DNA from: DASXTB01 sp036505615
GTDB lineage: Bacteria > Acidobacteriota > UBA6911 > JACQSX01
Reading direction: 5' to 3'
DNA length: 34,504 nt
Assembly: GCA_036505615.1 (NCBI GenBank)
Contig: DASXTB010000478.1
Span: 1 to 34,504, forward strand
In this document: piece after piece, positions 27,163-34,457 of the stretch
Layout: every line of letters begins with the position of its first letter
Numbering within the stretch: the first letter of the stretch is position 1
The notes under the pieces: generated by a model
The model's input: the letters and a program-made list of their open reading frames with translations, nothing else
Told to the model about the DNA's origin: nothing
Database searches by the model: none
Position numbers and translations under genes: made by a program

Positions 27163-27318
27163 AAGAGCTGTCAGCAATCAGCTTTCAGCCGTCAGCTTTC
27201 AGCTCTCAGCTAGCTGTCAGCTCTCGGTGCTGAATCAGCTACTTCCCTTTAAGTTGAAAGCTGACTGCTGAAAGCTGAGCTGAAAGCAGACAGCTGACTG
27301 CTAGCTGATAGCTAACTT
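27163..27318. repeat. Inverted word array (CAGCTTTCAG) between the PIN toxin and secA
   Basis: About 7 variants of agctttcagc/agctctcagc (27168-27230) are followed by the inverse word gctgaaagct/gctgactgct (27250-27310), so either strand can form a long hairpin. It lies about 60 bp after the PIN-domain gene stop and just before the secA start. Confidence 0.7.
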
Positions 27319-27377
27319 AAGCTTATGACTTTAACAAACTTGGATGCAGGAGTGCTAGAAGGGAGACGGGAAATCAC

Positions 27378-27800
27378 TTATGGAAGCACCGCAAAACCCT
27401 CTTTTTCCGCAGCGGTTCCGAGTAGTTCGTCACAGGTGATGAATCCAAACCCATTGGGTTGGTCTTCTGTGGCAACCAGAGCAGCACCCAGTTGTAAAGC
27501 GTCCGCAGCTCGAAGTGGATGAGTCTCGAGTAAACGATGCGCGCGTTCTCGAACAAGGTCGATCACTTGCACTTCCTTCCAGTCCTCACTCAGGAGTTGA
27601 AGAGAGCGCCGGCAGGATCTAAAGAGCTGCCGGTCCAAAGATCCTTCCCTTAGCTTTCGGCACAAAGCCGAGATTACTTCCGCAACCGTCAAGGTCCAAA
27701 CGAGAACCTGTCGGTCTTCTTGGTAGAGCTGTACGGTTTTCGACGAAGCGGTTTCCTCGCAGATCAGGGGTACCACCGCCGAAGCATCCCAGAATCTCAT
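27378..27800 (-). CDS. PIN-domain (VapC-like) toxin
   Basis: 140-aa PIN-domain RNase. Acidic metal-site residues are in place: D5 (MRFWDASAVVPL), E41 (TVAEVISAL), D100 (LRAADALQLGAAL) and D124 (FITCDELL). It would cut tRNA or other RNA when free of its antitoxin. ATG 27798-27800 overlaps the antitoxin TGA by ATGA. The pair lies between secA and an exported cupin gene with no other mobile gene close by. Confidence 0.88.
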   Translation of the reverse strand: MRFWDASAVVPLICEETASSKTVQLYQEDRQVLVWTLTVAEVISALCRKLREGSLDRQLFRSCRRSLQLLSEDWKEVQVIDLVRERAHRLLETHPLRAADALQLGAALVATEDQPNGFGFITCDELLGTAAEKEGFAVLP

Positions 27801-28090
27801 CGGCCTGTGCGACGCTCTTCCAACAAAGCAGCCAGCACTCCCGCAGATTTTTTCCCCGGAGGTTCTTGCCGCAAAATCTCTTTTACCCCCTTCATAGGTC
27901 CTCCTCGGATAATCCCAGAGCGTTGCAGCCGTTCGATCCAGGCATTTTGCTCCTTAGGCGTCGGGCGAATGGGTACTAGGCGGGCAACGGGAGTATTTCG
28001 GTCAATTACGTCGACAACTTCTCCTCGCTGAACCCTCTTCAGGTAATAGCTAAGCCGATTCTTTAATTCGGATATTTTGGCTTGAGCCAT
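27797..28090 (-). CDS. Phd/YefM-type antitoxin of the PIN toxin
   Basis: 97 aa. The start MAQAKISELKNRLSYYLKRV, then QRGEVVDVIDRNTPVARLVP, is the Phd/YefM DNA-binding fold. The C-terminal half (IIRGGPMKGVKEILRQEPPG) is the likely toxin-wrapping tail. It binds the toxin and probably its own promoter. The ATG lies 7 bases after a -10-like TATAGT (28097-28102), so the mRNA may be leaderless; no SD is seen. Confidence 0.82.
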   Translation of the reverse strand: MAQAKISELKNRLSYYLKRVQRGEVVDVIDRNTPVARLVPIRPTPKEQNAWIERLQRSGIIRGGPMKGVKEILRQEPPGKKSAGVLAALLEERRTGR

Positions 28091-28096
28091 AAGGCC

Positions 28097-28125
28097 ACTA
28101 TAGCCAGATCAGTATTTCAGCTCAA
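28097..28125 (-). promoter_or_regulatory. Predicted leaderless promoter of the Phd/PIN pair
   Basis: On the minus strand TTGAGC (28120-28125) and TATAGT (28097-28102) are 17 bases apart; a start 6-7 bases on falls on the ATG at 28090. The -35 lies within the last codons of the upstream cupin gene, whose stop is 28109-28111. Confidence 0.5.
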
Positions 28126-28498
28126 CACGAACCGCATGCGAGGGGGTTCGACCCACGTTTCTTACTTCATGCACCACGGCCTCACTCCAACTCACCGTCC
28201 CAAACTGCCGGTGGGCTTTGGTTACGTTTCCATCCGGGAAGGTTTTCATTTCCACATCATAGTCGGCAACATAAACAGTTACTCCATGCGGATGGCTGTG
28301 CTTCGGTTCCATTCCGCCCACCGGCACTTTGGCTTCGATGACGCGTACGAATTTGTTCTCAAATACGAGCTTGTGCGTGTCAGGAGCAACCTTGATGGGG
28401 TCCAGGTTTTCCTGTGGGAAAGCCGACGCGAGAGACAAGGCCAAAAAAATGCCGAGCAAGACTAAACACACGTAGAAAAGAGGAATCATCTTTTTCAT
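28109..28498 (-). CDS. Small exported cupin-fold protein
   Basis: 129 aa from ATG 28498, preceded by AGGAG (28506-28510) at 7 bases; a TTG one codon earlier is less likely. Signal peptide (about 1-27, LASAFPQEN) followed by one cupin-like barrel: KLVFENKFVRVIEAKVPVGG, metal-type motif PKHSHPHGVTVYVADYD, and SEAVVHEVRNVGRTPSHAV. Two or three His in HSHPH and a later His may bind metal. Such small exported cupins are common in acidobacteria; function unknown. It stands 19 bp before the antitoxin on the same strand. Confidence 0.8.
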   Translation of the reverse strand: MKKMIPLFYVCLVLLGIFLALSLASAFPQENLDPIKVAPDTHKLVFENKFVRVIEAKVPVGGMEPKHSHPHGVTVYVADYDVEMKTFPDGNVTKAHRQFGTVSWSEAVVHEVRNVGRTPSHAVRVELKY

Positions 28499-28542
28499 CA
28501 ATCGACTCCTTTCGCCTTTCAGAGAAACTGTGAGTGTCGCAG

Positions 28543-28580
28543 GATTTTTTCACGGGTTCTCGGCCCGTGAGGGCGAATAA
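28543..28580. repeat. Left terminal repeat of the transposase element
   Basis: GATTTTTTCACGGGTTCTCG followed by GCCCGTGAGGGCGAA is an inverted, imperfect copy of the segment just after the transposase gene (29283-29318: TTCGCCCTACTCGGGAAC then TGTGAAAAAATC). A REP-like hairpin (AACCGCGGGCGTCAGCCCG, about 28601-28622) follows, before the gene. Confidence 0.6.
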
Positions 28581-28668
28581 CCCAACTTACAATCCTGACA
28601 GAACCGCGGGCGTCAGCCCGCGCAGGGAGAATCACAAAAATTTTCGCAAATTTCAAGGGATCCCAGTT

Positions 28669-29280
28669 ATGTCTGGCATGAGACAAACGTGCTCAATTTA
28701 TCCACCAGCCTACCAACTGACAGTTCGCTGCTACGGAACGCGCTTGCACGGATGTGCTGAAGGATCAGTATCCAGATATCAAAATGAGTATGGGACGCCA
28801 ACGATTAAGCCCGATGACGACCTGCTGGAAACAATGCTCCGCCGAATGAAACAAAAGCCCTACTCCTTGGACCAGACAAGGCGATCGATCGTCCGAGATT
28901 CTGTAATTGAAGTTTGCCGCTACCGAAAATGGAGCCTGTTTGCGTTGCACATTAGGACCAATCACCTGCATTCGATAGTGGGAGCTCCTTCACCTCCCGA
29001 GCCTGTAATGGACGATTTTAAAGAATACTGCAGCCGCAATCTGAATCGGGCCAGAATCGACCCGGAAAAGAGACGCCGCTGGGCCAGACACGGGAGTACA
29101 GATTATCTTTGGACTCGGGAGCGCTTTCTTGGTGCCTTGAAATATGTGCTGTACGAACAGGGACTCCGGATGGAAGTGTATATCAATTCAAAGCTCATTA
29201 AGGAAGAGTTGGGGATTGATTTACCACCTGATCTAGTGGGGATTCGAAAGTGGTTTAAAGACACAGAGCGACACTTATAG
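28669..29280 (+). CDS. REP-associated tyrosine transposase-like protein (Y1/HUH type)
   Basis: 203 aa from ATG 28669 (AAGGGA about 8 bases upstream); a longer reading from 28534 crosses the left terminal repeat and is unlikely. The N-terminal YQLTVRCYGTRLHGCAEGSV motif marks the YGT group of REP/IS200-like proteins. The metal-binding HUH pair is in LHIRTNHLHSIVG (His-Leu-His), and a catalytic Tyr candidate is in LGALKYVLYEQG. RHGSTDYLW is also typical. Such enzymes cut and move single-stranded REP hairpins. Inverted sequences flank it (28543-28580, 29283-29318), and REP-like relatives lie at 29305-29467 and 21869-22024. Confidence 0.8.
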   Translation: MSGMRQTCSIYPPAYQLTVRCYGTRLHGCAEGSVSRYQNEYGTPTIKPDDDLLETMLRRMKQKPYSLDQTRRSIVRDSVIEVCRYRKWSLFALHIRTNHLHSIVGAPSPPEPVMDDFKEYCSRNLNRARIDPEKRRRWARHGSTDYLWTRERFLGALKYVLYEQGLRMEVYINSKLIKEELGIDLPPDLVGIRKWFKDTERHL

Positions 29281-29304
29281 GTTGATTCGCCCTACTCGGG
29301 AACT

Positions 29305-29467
29305 GTGAAAAAATCAGAACCGAGCCCGTAAGGGCGCGCGTTGAGAATGTTTGTTAATTTCCTGAAGCCTAAAAATACTGCGAGCCGGCAGTAGCTTAGA
29401 AATATTTCGGCGAATCTTGTTAGATTCTCCCCGCGCGCCCTGACGGGCGCGGTTCTGATTTTTTCAC
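29305..29467. mobile_element. REP-like satellite element B beside the transposase
   Basis: 163 bp with inverted ends of about 36 bp: GTGAAAAAATCAGAACCG, then GCCCGTAAGGGCGCGCG at left, and the inverse at 29432-29467 with two or so mismatches. Each end can fold into a GCCCGT/AGGGC hairpin. No gene lies inside. With the right flank of the transposase it fills 29281-29467; 29468-29586 shows only the ribosome site of the next gene. Confidence 0.65.
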
Positions 29468-29586
29468 GGTTCATCCCGATTTCTTTAAACACTTCGGGCG
29501 TTAACTTGAAATTTCGAGTGCGACTGTCTAGGTGTGAACAGCATCTTAAGATACTTAACAAGCAGCTTGGCTGCATCGGAGGTCTA

Positions 29587-30390
29587 ATGGTCGCGAAAAA
29601 AGCGATGATAACCATAGTCGTTATAGGCATATCCGTAATCCACACGCTGCTTGCACAAGACAAAAGTCAGGAGTTAGTCTTTCCAATCGTAGTGAGCGGT
29701 TTCCTGGGAGATACCGGCCAAAGTCCACGCTTCGAGACAACATTTTCGATCCTCAATCAGTCGAACGCCTCGGTGCCGGCGAGAATTCAACTGTATACAA
29801 ATGAGGGAAAAGAGGTCGACGGTGGGCTGTATGCCTTCACTATTCCACCGAACCTTCTGTTCCCGTTTAGCTTATTTTACGCCGCGATAATAGCCGGCCC
29901 GATTCCACCGAAAGTCAATGGCTGGGGTCGTCTGACGCTGCTGTCCGATGCATCGGTTGTGGCCCAAAGCGAGATTACTTTCTTTCCAGACCCTAGGTCG
30001 ATATACTTACCATTGTCTAGCGCGTATACGCCTGCTGTTAAGCCCACCAAGATATCGCAGATCTCATTCGTGTACCGACCTGGACGCCGGAGTGCCGTCG
30101 CGATTGTGAACCCCTCCTCCTCTCAAAACGCTACAGTGGAGATCAGAGTCGACCGACCCTACGCAGCTTTTGGATTCGGAAACTGTCCCATTCTTCTAAC
30201 CCTCTCACCTAGGCAAAGACTGAGCAAGTTTCTAGATGAGCTTTGTGGTGCTGTAACTGGAGGCTCGCTACCGCCCGAGGGTGCGTTGGTAACTATTGCA
30301 AGCGATGTGCCTGTTTCGGTCGGCGCGATAGACGTCTTTCCGCAGGGCGGCTTTACTAGTCTCCCGGTTCGGACAATTCCTGACAATTGA
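29587..30390 (+). CDS. Exported protein of unknown function
   Basis: 267 aa from ATG 29587, with GGAGGT at 29578-29583; an in-frame start at 29506 lacks a ribosome site and would bury the signal peptide. N-terminus VAKKAMITIVVIGISVIHTLLAQ is a signal peptide. The rest is beta-rich: ELVFPIVVSGFLGDTGQSPR, FETTFSILNQSNASVPARIQ, then WGRLTLLSDASVVAQSEITF and a second similar segment ISFVYRPGRRSAVAIVNPSS. The phrase pattern (filmed or uniform description of N-Q-S... P-A-R-I-Q-L-Y) resembles Ig-like exported proteins frequent in acidobacteria that address IPVV..G-type extracellular motifs, but I cannot name the family. Two Cys occur late (GNCP, DELCG). Single gene. Confidence 0.65.
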   Translation: MVAKKAMITIVVIGISVIHTLLAQDKSQELVFPIVVSGFLGDTGQSPRFETTFSILNQSNASVPARIQLYTNEGKEVDGGLYAFTIPPNLLFPFSLFYAAIIAGPIPPKVNGWGRLTLLSDASVVAQSEITFFPDPRSIYLPLSSAYTPAVKPTKISQISFVYRPGRRSAVAIVNPSSSQNATVEIRVDRPYAAFGFGNCPILLTLSPRQRLSKFLDELCGAVTGGSLPPEGALVTIASDVPVSVGAIDVFPQGGFTSLPVRTIPDN

Positions 30391-30445
30391 TCTGTTACCG
30401 ACTCTACGGCACAAAGCGAGAGTTATAGATAGTCACATAAGAAAG

Positions 30446-30494
30446 CGCTCTTAAGAGCGGCGACGGAGCCAATGTCGCGCTGAGAATTTGGCTC
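30446..30494 (+). terminator. Possible terminator hairpins after the exported-protein gene
   Basis: A perfect 14-bp palindrome CGCTCTTAAGAGCG (30446-30459) is followed by a 7-bp stem GAGCCAA / TTGGCTC (30466-30472 with 30488-30494), about 55-105 bases after the stop. There is no strong T-run. The rest of 30391-30628 shows nothing recognisable. Confidence 0.35.
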
Positions 30495-30628
30495 GTGCCT
30501 TGCCCTTATTTCCTTCGAACTAGTCCTCTTCGAGGGCGCCCATCTCTAACGAAAGGATCACTTGATGTAGGCTTCACCACGAGATCCTCCAGTTTGTGCC
30601 AGGAAATCCTTTGCAGCTGGGGTTGCAG

Positions 30629-30715
30629 CTGGGGTCAGGTCTTCAGAATTCAGCTTTTGGACCAATATCGATCTAGTGGGCCAAGTTGAACTGAATTCTG
30701 AAGACCTGACCCCAG
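30629..30715. repeat. Perfect 25-bp inverted repeat, MITE-like
   Basis: Arms 30629-30653 and 30691-30715 are exact inverse copies (starting CTGGGGTCAGGTCTTCAG), 37 bp apart, with weaker pairing continuing inward. The GGGGTCAGGTCTT core is, from memory, a motif often seen near REP-type transposases in many genomes. No gene inside. 30716-30836 shows nothing besides the start of the tRNA. Confidence 0.75.
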
Positions 30716-30836
30716 ATACACCTGATTTTTTTCTCAGCATCTATGCCGGCGGAGATGTAAAAATCTCCAAACCCGACGGCACGCCAGCGGCCCTTCTTTC
30801 CCGCACGGAATTTTGTTACGATTGCTGTTTCTTTGC

Positions 30837-30910
30837 GGCGGCGTAGCTCAGTTGGTCAGAGCATGCGGCTCATATCCGCAGTGTCCGGGGTTCGAATCCC
30901 TGCGCCGCCA
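30837..30910 (+). tRNA. tRNA-Met (anticodon CAT), elongator type
   Basis: Cloverleaf: acceptor GGCGGCG pairs with CGCCGCC (30903-30909) and discriminator A; D arm AGCTCAGTTGGTCAGAGC; anticodon stem TGCGG/CCGCA with loop CTCATAT; T arm CGGGGTTCGAATCCCTG. 74 nt, and CCA is not encoded. The paired first base and the lack of three G-C pairs in the anticodon stem argue against initiator tRNA. A tRNA-Ile2 (lysidine-modified CAT) cannot be ruled out by eye. Confidence 0.95.
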
Positions 30911-30912
30911 TT

Positions 30913-31010
30913 ATCAAATGTCGAATTGCGAATGACGAATGACGATTCCCAAATGATGTCACGCATTTTGTCTCTGACTTTCGACTTTCGACTTTCGACT
31001 TTCGACATCG
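30913..31010. repeat. Word arrays (GAATGAC and CTTTCGA) between tRNA-Met and hemB
   Basis: After the tRNA come tgtcgaattgcgaatgac, gaatgac, gattcc; then ordinary sequence; then four copies of ctttcga (about 30978-31006) that end beside the hemB start codon. The outer words atgtcgaa and ttcgacat are inverse copies, so the array can fold back. Confidence 0.65.
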
Positions 31011-31011
31011 C

Positions 31012-31989
31012 ATGATCATTCGCCCACGGCGCCTTCGCCGCACTGCTTTGTTGCGCAGCCTGGTCCGCGAAACCTCACTGGAAAAAAATGATTTGATCTT
31101 TCCCATGTTTGTGTGCGCCGGCAGAAAGATAAAAAAAGAGATTGCCTCCATGCCGGGCAATTTCCATTTTTCCGCCGACACCCTTCTGCGCGAGCTTGAA
31201 GATGTCTGCAGGCTCGGGATTTCGGCCATCATTCTTTTCGGCCTTCCTGAAAGTAAAGACCCGCAGGGAAGCCAGGCCTATTCGGCAAAAGGACCGGTCC
31301 CTCAAGCTCTGCGCGCCATAAAGAAGGAAAAACTACCGCTGGTGTGCTTAGCCGATGTTTGCCTGTGCGAGTACACCAGTCACGGCCATTGCGGGCTGGT
31401 CAAGGGAGAAGAGATTCTCAATGATGCCACGCTTCCGATTCTGGCCAAGGCGGCGGTCGCTCTCGCCGACGCCGGAGCCGATATCATTGCCCCTTCCGAC
31501 ATGATGGACGGCCGGGTAGCGGCCATCCGCGCCGGGCTGGACAAGGCGGGCCACGACAATGTCGCGATCCTTTCCTACGCCGCCAAGTATGCTTCGGCCT
31601 TCTACGGGCCGTTCCGGGAAGCCGCAGATTCGGCGCCACAATTCGGCGACCGGCGCAGCTACCAAATGGATCCGCCCAACGCCAGGGAGGCTCTCAGGGA
31701 AGTGGCGCTCGACATCCAAGAAGGGGCCGACATAGTCATGGTCAAGCCGGCGCTTCCCTACCTGGACATCGTGTATCAGGTTCGCCGGCAGTTTCAGGTC
31801 CCCGTGGCGGCATTCAACGTCAGCGGTGAATTCTCCGCCATCATGGCGGCCGGCCTGCGCGGCTGGCTCGAGACGGAACGCGCCATGATGGAGAGCCTCA
31901 CCGGCATCAAACGTGCCGGAGCCGATTTCATTCTTACCTATTACGCCAAACAGGCGGCGCAACTGATCGATCAAGGATGGTTCCGCTGA
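31012..31989 (+). CDS. hemB: Delta-aminolevulinic acid dehydratase (porphobilinogen synthase)
   Basis: 325 aa. Joins two 5-aminolevulinates to porphobilinogen in haem synthesis. Zinc-type active site CLADVCLCEYTSHGHCG (Cys117, 119, 127), Schiff-base lysines K192 (LSYAAKYASAFYGPFREA) and K245 (VMVKPALPYLD), substrate-site SDMMDGRVAAIR and the end GADFILTYYAKQAAQLI are all standard. The start fits the family (RPRRLRRTALLRSLVRET), but no ribosome site is visible: repeat words run almost to the ATG. It overlaps hemL by 13 bases. Haem supply suits the multihaem cytochromes of this window. Confidence 0.97.
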   Translation: MIIRPRRLRRTALLRSLVRETSLEKNDLIFPMFVCAGRKIKKEIASMPGNFHFSADTLLRELEDVCRLGISAIILFGLPESKDPQGSQAYSAKGPVPQALRAIKKEKLPLVCLADVCLCEYTSHGHCGLVKGEEILNDATLPILAKAAVALADAGADIIAPSDMMDGRVAAIRAGLDKAGHDNVAILSYAAKYASAFYGPFREAADSAPQFGDRRSYQMDPPNAREALREVALDIQEGADIVMVKPALPYLDIVYQVRRQFQVPVAAFNVSGEFSAIMAAGLRGWLETERAMMESLTGIKRAGADFILTYYAKQAAQLIDQGWFR

Positions 31990-33278
31990 CCAATAAAGAC
32001 CTTTTCCAGCAGGCGGCCCAGCTATTTCCTGGGGGCGTGAATAGTCCCGTGCGGGCATTTCGCGCCGTGGGCGAGACGCCCCGTTTCATCGCGCGCGGTG
32101 AAGGCGCCTATCTAGTGGATGTTGAGGGCAATCGCTATATTGACTACGTAGGTTCCTGGGGACCGCTGATTCTCGGCCATGCCCATCCGAATGTCGTGGC
32201 GGCCATCGAGAAGACCGCGCGCCTGGGGACCAGCTATGGGGCGCCCACTTTGCAGGAAATTGATCTGGCCCGCAGAATCATAGAGCGGGTTCCCTCGGTC
32301 GAGAAATTGCGCTTCGTCAACAGCGGGACGGAAGCCACCATGAGCGCGCTGCGGCTGGCCAGGGCTGCTACCGGGCGCGACATGATTTTGAAATTTGACG
32401 GCTGCTACCACGGCCATGGCGAAAGTCTGCTGGTGCGAGCCGGATCGGGTGTGGCGACTTTCGGCCTTCCCGACAGCCCCGGAGTTCCCGCCGCATTTGC
32501 CGCCTTAACTTTGTCGGTCCCCTTCAATGACGTGGACGCCGTCAAGGAGACTTTTCGGAGGCACTCAAAGCAAATCGCCGCTGTCATCGTCGAGCCGGTT
32601 GCCGGGAATATGGGAGTGGCGCTTCCTGAAAAAAACTTTCTGACTCAATTGCGGGAAATCACAGCCAATGACGGGTCGCTTCTGATCTTTGACGAAGTGA
32701 TGACGGGCTTTCGAGTCGCCTACGGCGGCGCCCAGGAGCTCTTTGCGGTTGACCCGGACTTGACCTGCTTCGGTAAGGTAATCGGTGGGGGCTTGCCCGT
32801 CGGCGCTTACGGCGGCAAAGGCCGCTACCTTTCAATGATCGCGCCTGAGGGCCCTGTCTATCAGGCCGGAACACTTTCTGGAAATCCACTGGCCATGGCG
32901 GCAGGAGTCGCGACTCTGGATCTGCTTACTCGGGACGCCTATCGCCGTCTCGACTCGATCTGCGCGAAATTCTATGATGGACTGAAGCAACTGCTGCGTC
33001 AAACCCGAAAGGATAAAGTGCACGCCGGCGATATCCAACTGAACAGCTGCGGCAGCATGTTCACGCTTTTCTTCACCACGACCAAGGTCCGAGATTACCG
33101 CAGCGCAAAGACGTCAGATAGCAAGAAGTTTGCCCGTTTCTTTCAGGCGCTGCTCAAAGGCGGAGTTTACTTCCCTCCGGCGCAGTTTGAGTCAGCATTT
33201 GTTTCACTGGCGCACCAAGACCGGGAGATCGAGGCGACCTTGGCCGCAATGGAGAAAGCTCTAGGGACTATGGAATGA
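31977..33278 (+). CDS. hemL: Glutamate-1-semialdehyde 2,1-aminomutase
   Basis: 433 aa PLP enzyme making 5-aminolevulinate from glutamate-1-semialdehyde (C5 pathway). The start LFQQAAQLFPGGVNSPVRAF, FVNSGTEATMSALRLARA, KFDGCYHGHGESLLV, IFDEVMTGFRVAYGG and PLP lysine K267 (TCFGKVIGGGLPVGAYGG) are diagnostic. ATG 31977 lies inside the hemB end, so the two genes are coupled; its product feeds HemB. AAGG lies directly against the ATG, a poor ribosome site in line with coupling. Word repeats begin right at its stop. Confidence 0.97.
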   Translation: MVPLTNKDLFQQAAQLFPGGVNSPVRAFRAVGETPRFIARGEGAYLVDVEGNRYIDYVGSWGPLILGHAHPNVVAAIEKTARLGTSYGAPTLQEIDLARRIIERVPSVEKLRFVNSGTEATMSALRLARAATGRDMILKFDGCYHGHGESLLVRAGSGVATFGLPDSPGVPAAFAALTLSVPFNDVDAVKETFRRHSKQIAAVIVEPVAGNMGVALPEKNFLTQLREITANDGSLLIFDEVMTGFRVAYGGAQELFAVDPDLTCFGKVIGGGLPVGAYGGKGRYLSMIAPEGPVYQAGTLSGNPLAMAAGVATLDLLTRDAYRRLDSICAKFYDGLKQLLRQTRKDKVHAGDIQLNSCGSMFTLFFTTTKVRDYRSAKTSDSKKFARFFQALLKGGVYFPPAQFESAFVSLAHQDREIEATLAAMEKALGTME

Positions 33279-33416
33279 CGAATTTCGAATTTCGAATGAC
33301 GAATTCGGAACGGCGAAGTTAGAATTACGAATTTCGAATTTCGAATGACGATTATGGCTCGCTAGTCACACCGAGCTTCATTCGTCATTCGAAGTTCGTC
33401 ATTCGAAATTCAGAGG
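33279..33416. repeat. Inverted word array (GAATTTCGAATGAC) between hemL and carD
   Basis: From the hemL stop about six variants of cgaatttcgaatgac run to about 33350; after a short centre the inverse attcgtcattcgaa/gttcgtcattcg runs to the carD stop. It lies between converging genes and could form a hairpin in either transcript. Confidence 0.75.
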
Positions 33417-33920
33417 TCAGGCAGTGCGCGATTTGGTGAGATAGCTCAGAGATTCGTCCACCATGGTTTCGATTTTCGCCAGCGGCCACCTCTTGACGGT
33501 CGCTACTTCCGAGATCACTAGCTGCTTGGCACGATCGAGCATCTTTTTCTCGCGGAACGAGAGGCTCTTCTGAGCGCTGAGAAAGGTCAGGTTCTTGAGC
33601 ACTTCGGCCACCTCAAAGATGGAGCCGGTCTTCATCTTCTCGAGGTTGACCTTGTAACGGTCCTTCCAGTCTGAAATATGATGGCCGTTGCCGCCGTGCA
33701 GGATGTCAAATAACTGGTCTAAGTCTTTCCTGGCACACAACTTACGCAGCCCCACCTGATTTACGTTTGCAGTCGGAATCAGCACTACCGAGTTATTAGA
33801 TTCGATCCGCAGGGTGTAAAATTCCTCAGTTCTACCACCAATAAGCTTTTGACTGATACTTTCGATAATGCCGACGCCATGGTTAGGATAGACAACTTTC
33901 TCGCCGACTTTAAATGCCAT
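33417..33920 (-). CDS. carD: CarD-family transcription regulator
   Basis: 167 aa from ATG 33920, where GGAGG (33925-33929) lies 4 bases upstream; a TTG nine codons out is rejected. The N-terminal RNA-polymerase-interacting domain FKVGEKVVYPNHGVGIIESI, with EEFYTLRIESNNSVVLIPT, is followed by the C-terminal helical part (VGLRKLCARKDL, NWKDRYK-like SDWKDRYKVNLEKMKTGS, LSFREKKMLDRAKQLVISEVA). CarD binds the RNA polymerase beta subunit and stabilises open promoters; in many acidobacteria it is a general factor. Transcribed from the promoter at 33950-33979, diverging from queF. Confidence 0.94.
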   Translation of the reverse strand: MAFKVGEKVVYPNHGVGIIESISQKLIGGRTEEFYTLRIESNNSVVLIPTANVNQVGLRKLCARKDLDQLFDILHGGNGHHISDWKDRYKVNLEKMKTGSIFEVAEVLKNLTFLSAQKSLSFREKKMLDRAKQLVISEVATVKRWPLAKIETMVDESLSYLTKSRTA

Positions 33921-33949
33921 AGGTCCTCCGGAGCAATGTGGAAGCACCT

Positions 33950-33979
33950 ATTATAACCGTTTGACAGCAAACAAGTCAA
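33950..33979 (-). promoter_or_regulatory. carD promoter
   Basis: On the minus strand TTGACT (33974-33979), 18 bases, TATAAT (33950-33955, perfect). Transcription would start near 33943, giving a leader of about 23 bases with the ribosome site. The -35 is part of TTGAC-N9-GTCAA (33961-33979), so the sequence offers a -35 in both directions; a matching plus-strand -10 for queF is not seen. Confidence 0.7.
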
Positions 33980-34024
33980 AGACCTGCTGCAACACGAGTA
34001 GTGACATCGAAAAAGAGGCGATTG

Positions 34025-34426
34025 ATGCCAAAAGAAAAAAAGATCCGCGCTTATACCGAGACGCATGCACGGGCAGGGTTGAACGCGGCGCTGCCTGCAA
34101 TCGAATGCTGGGAAAATCAGTATCCGGACTACGCGATTCTGATCGAGATTCCCGAATATACCTCCGTTTGTCCAAAAACGGGGCTGCCCGACTTTGGAAC
34201 GATCAAGATTACCTATGTACCAGACAAGTGGTGCGCTGAACTGAAATCTTTCAAAGAGTACCTGCTGGCATATCGAAATCTGGGAATCTTTTACGAAAAC
34301 GCCGTCAATCGCATTCTGCGGGACTTTGTAAAGGCGTGCGATCCGGTCTCGGCCAGAGTCGAAGGGATTTTTACCCCCCGCGGCGGGATTTCTACTTCCG
34401 TAGTGGTCGAATATCGAAGGAAGTAG
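34025..34426 (+). CDS. queF: NADPH-dependent 7-cyano-7-deazaguanine reductase (QueF)
   Basis: 133 aa from ATG 34025 (AGAGG about 9 bases upstream; a GTG at 34001 is less likely). Reduces preQ0 to preQ1 in queuosine synthesis. The short, single-domain (unimodular) form. YTSVCPKTGLPDFGTIKITY has the thioimide-forming Cys49 and proton-relay Asp56; WCAELKSFKEYLLAYRNLGIFYENAVNRI is the NADPH/QueF motif region. The end (RVEGIFTPRGGISTSVVVEY) is standard. No other queuosine gene is in view. Confidence 0.95.
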   Translation: MPKEKKIRAYTETHARAGLNAALPAIECWENQYPDYAILIEIPEYTSVCPKTGLPDFGTIKITYVPDKWCAELKSFKEYLLAYRNLGIFYENAVNRILRDFVKACDPVSARVEGIFTPRGGISTSVVVEYRRK

Positions 34427-34431
34427 GGCTG

Positions 34432-34457
34432 GTGTTGGGTGTTGGGTGTTAGGTGCT
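34432..34457. repeat. Word array (GTGTTGG) after queF
   Basis: Three and a half copies of gtgttgg/gtgttag directly after the queF stop. The following bases to 34504 show nothing recognisable. Confidence 0.55.

Noticed and set aside
30837..30910. tRNA gene as an attachment site of an integrated island
   Set aside because: No integrase, and no repeat of the tRNA 3' end was seen downstream within the window.
33961..33983. Plus-strand promoter for queF from the TTGACA at 33961
   Set aside because: No acceptable -10 at 16-18 bases; the hexamer seems to be part of the divergent carD control region.
33984..34024. preQ1 riboswitch before queF
   Set aside because: The leader is short and I see neither the H-type pseudoknot pattern nor a following terminator.
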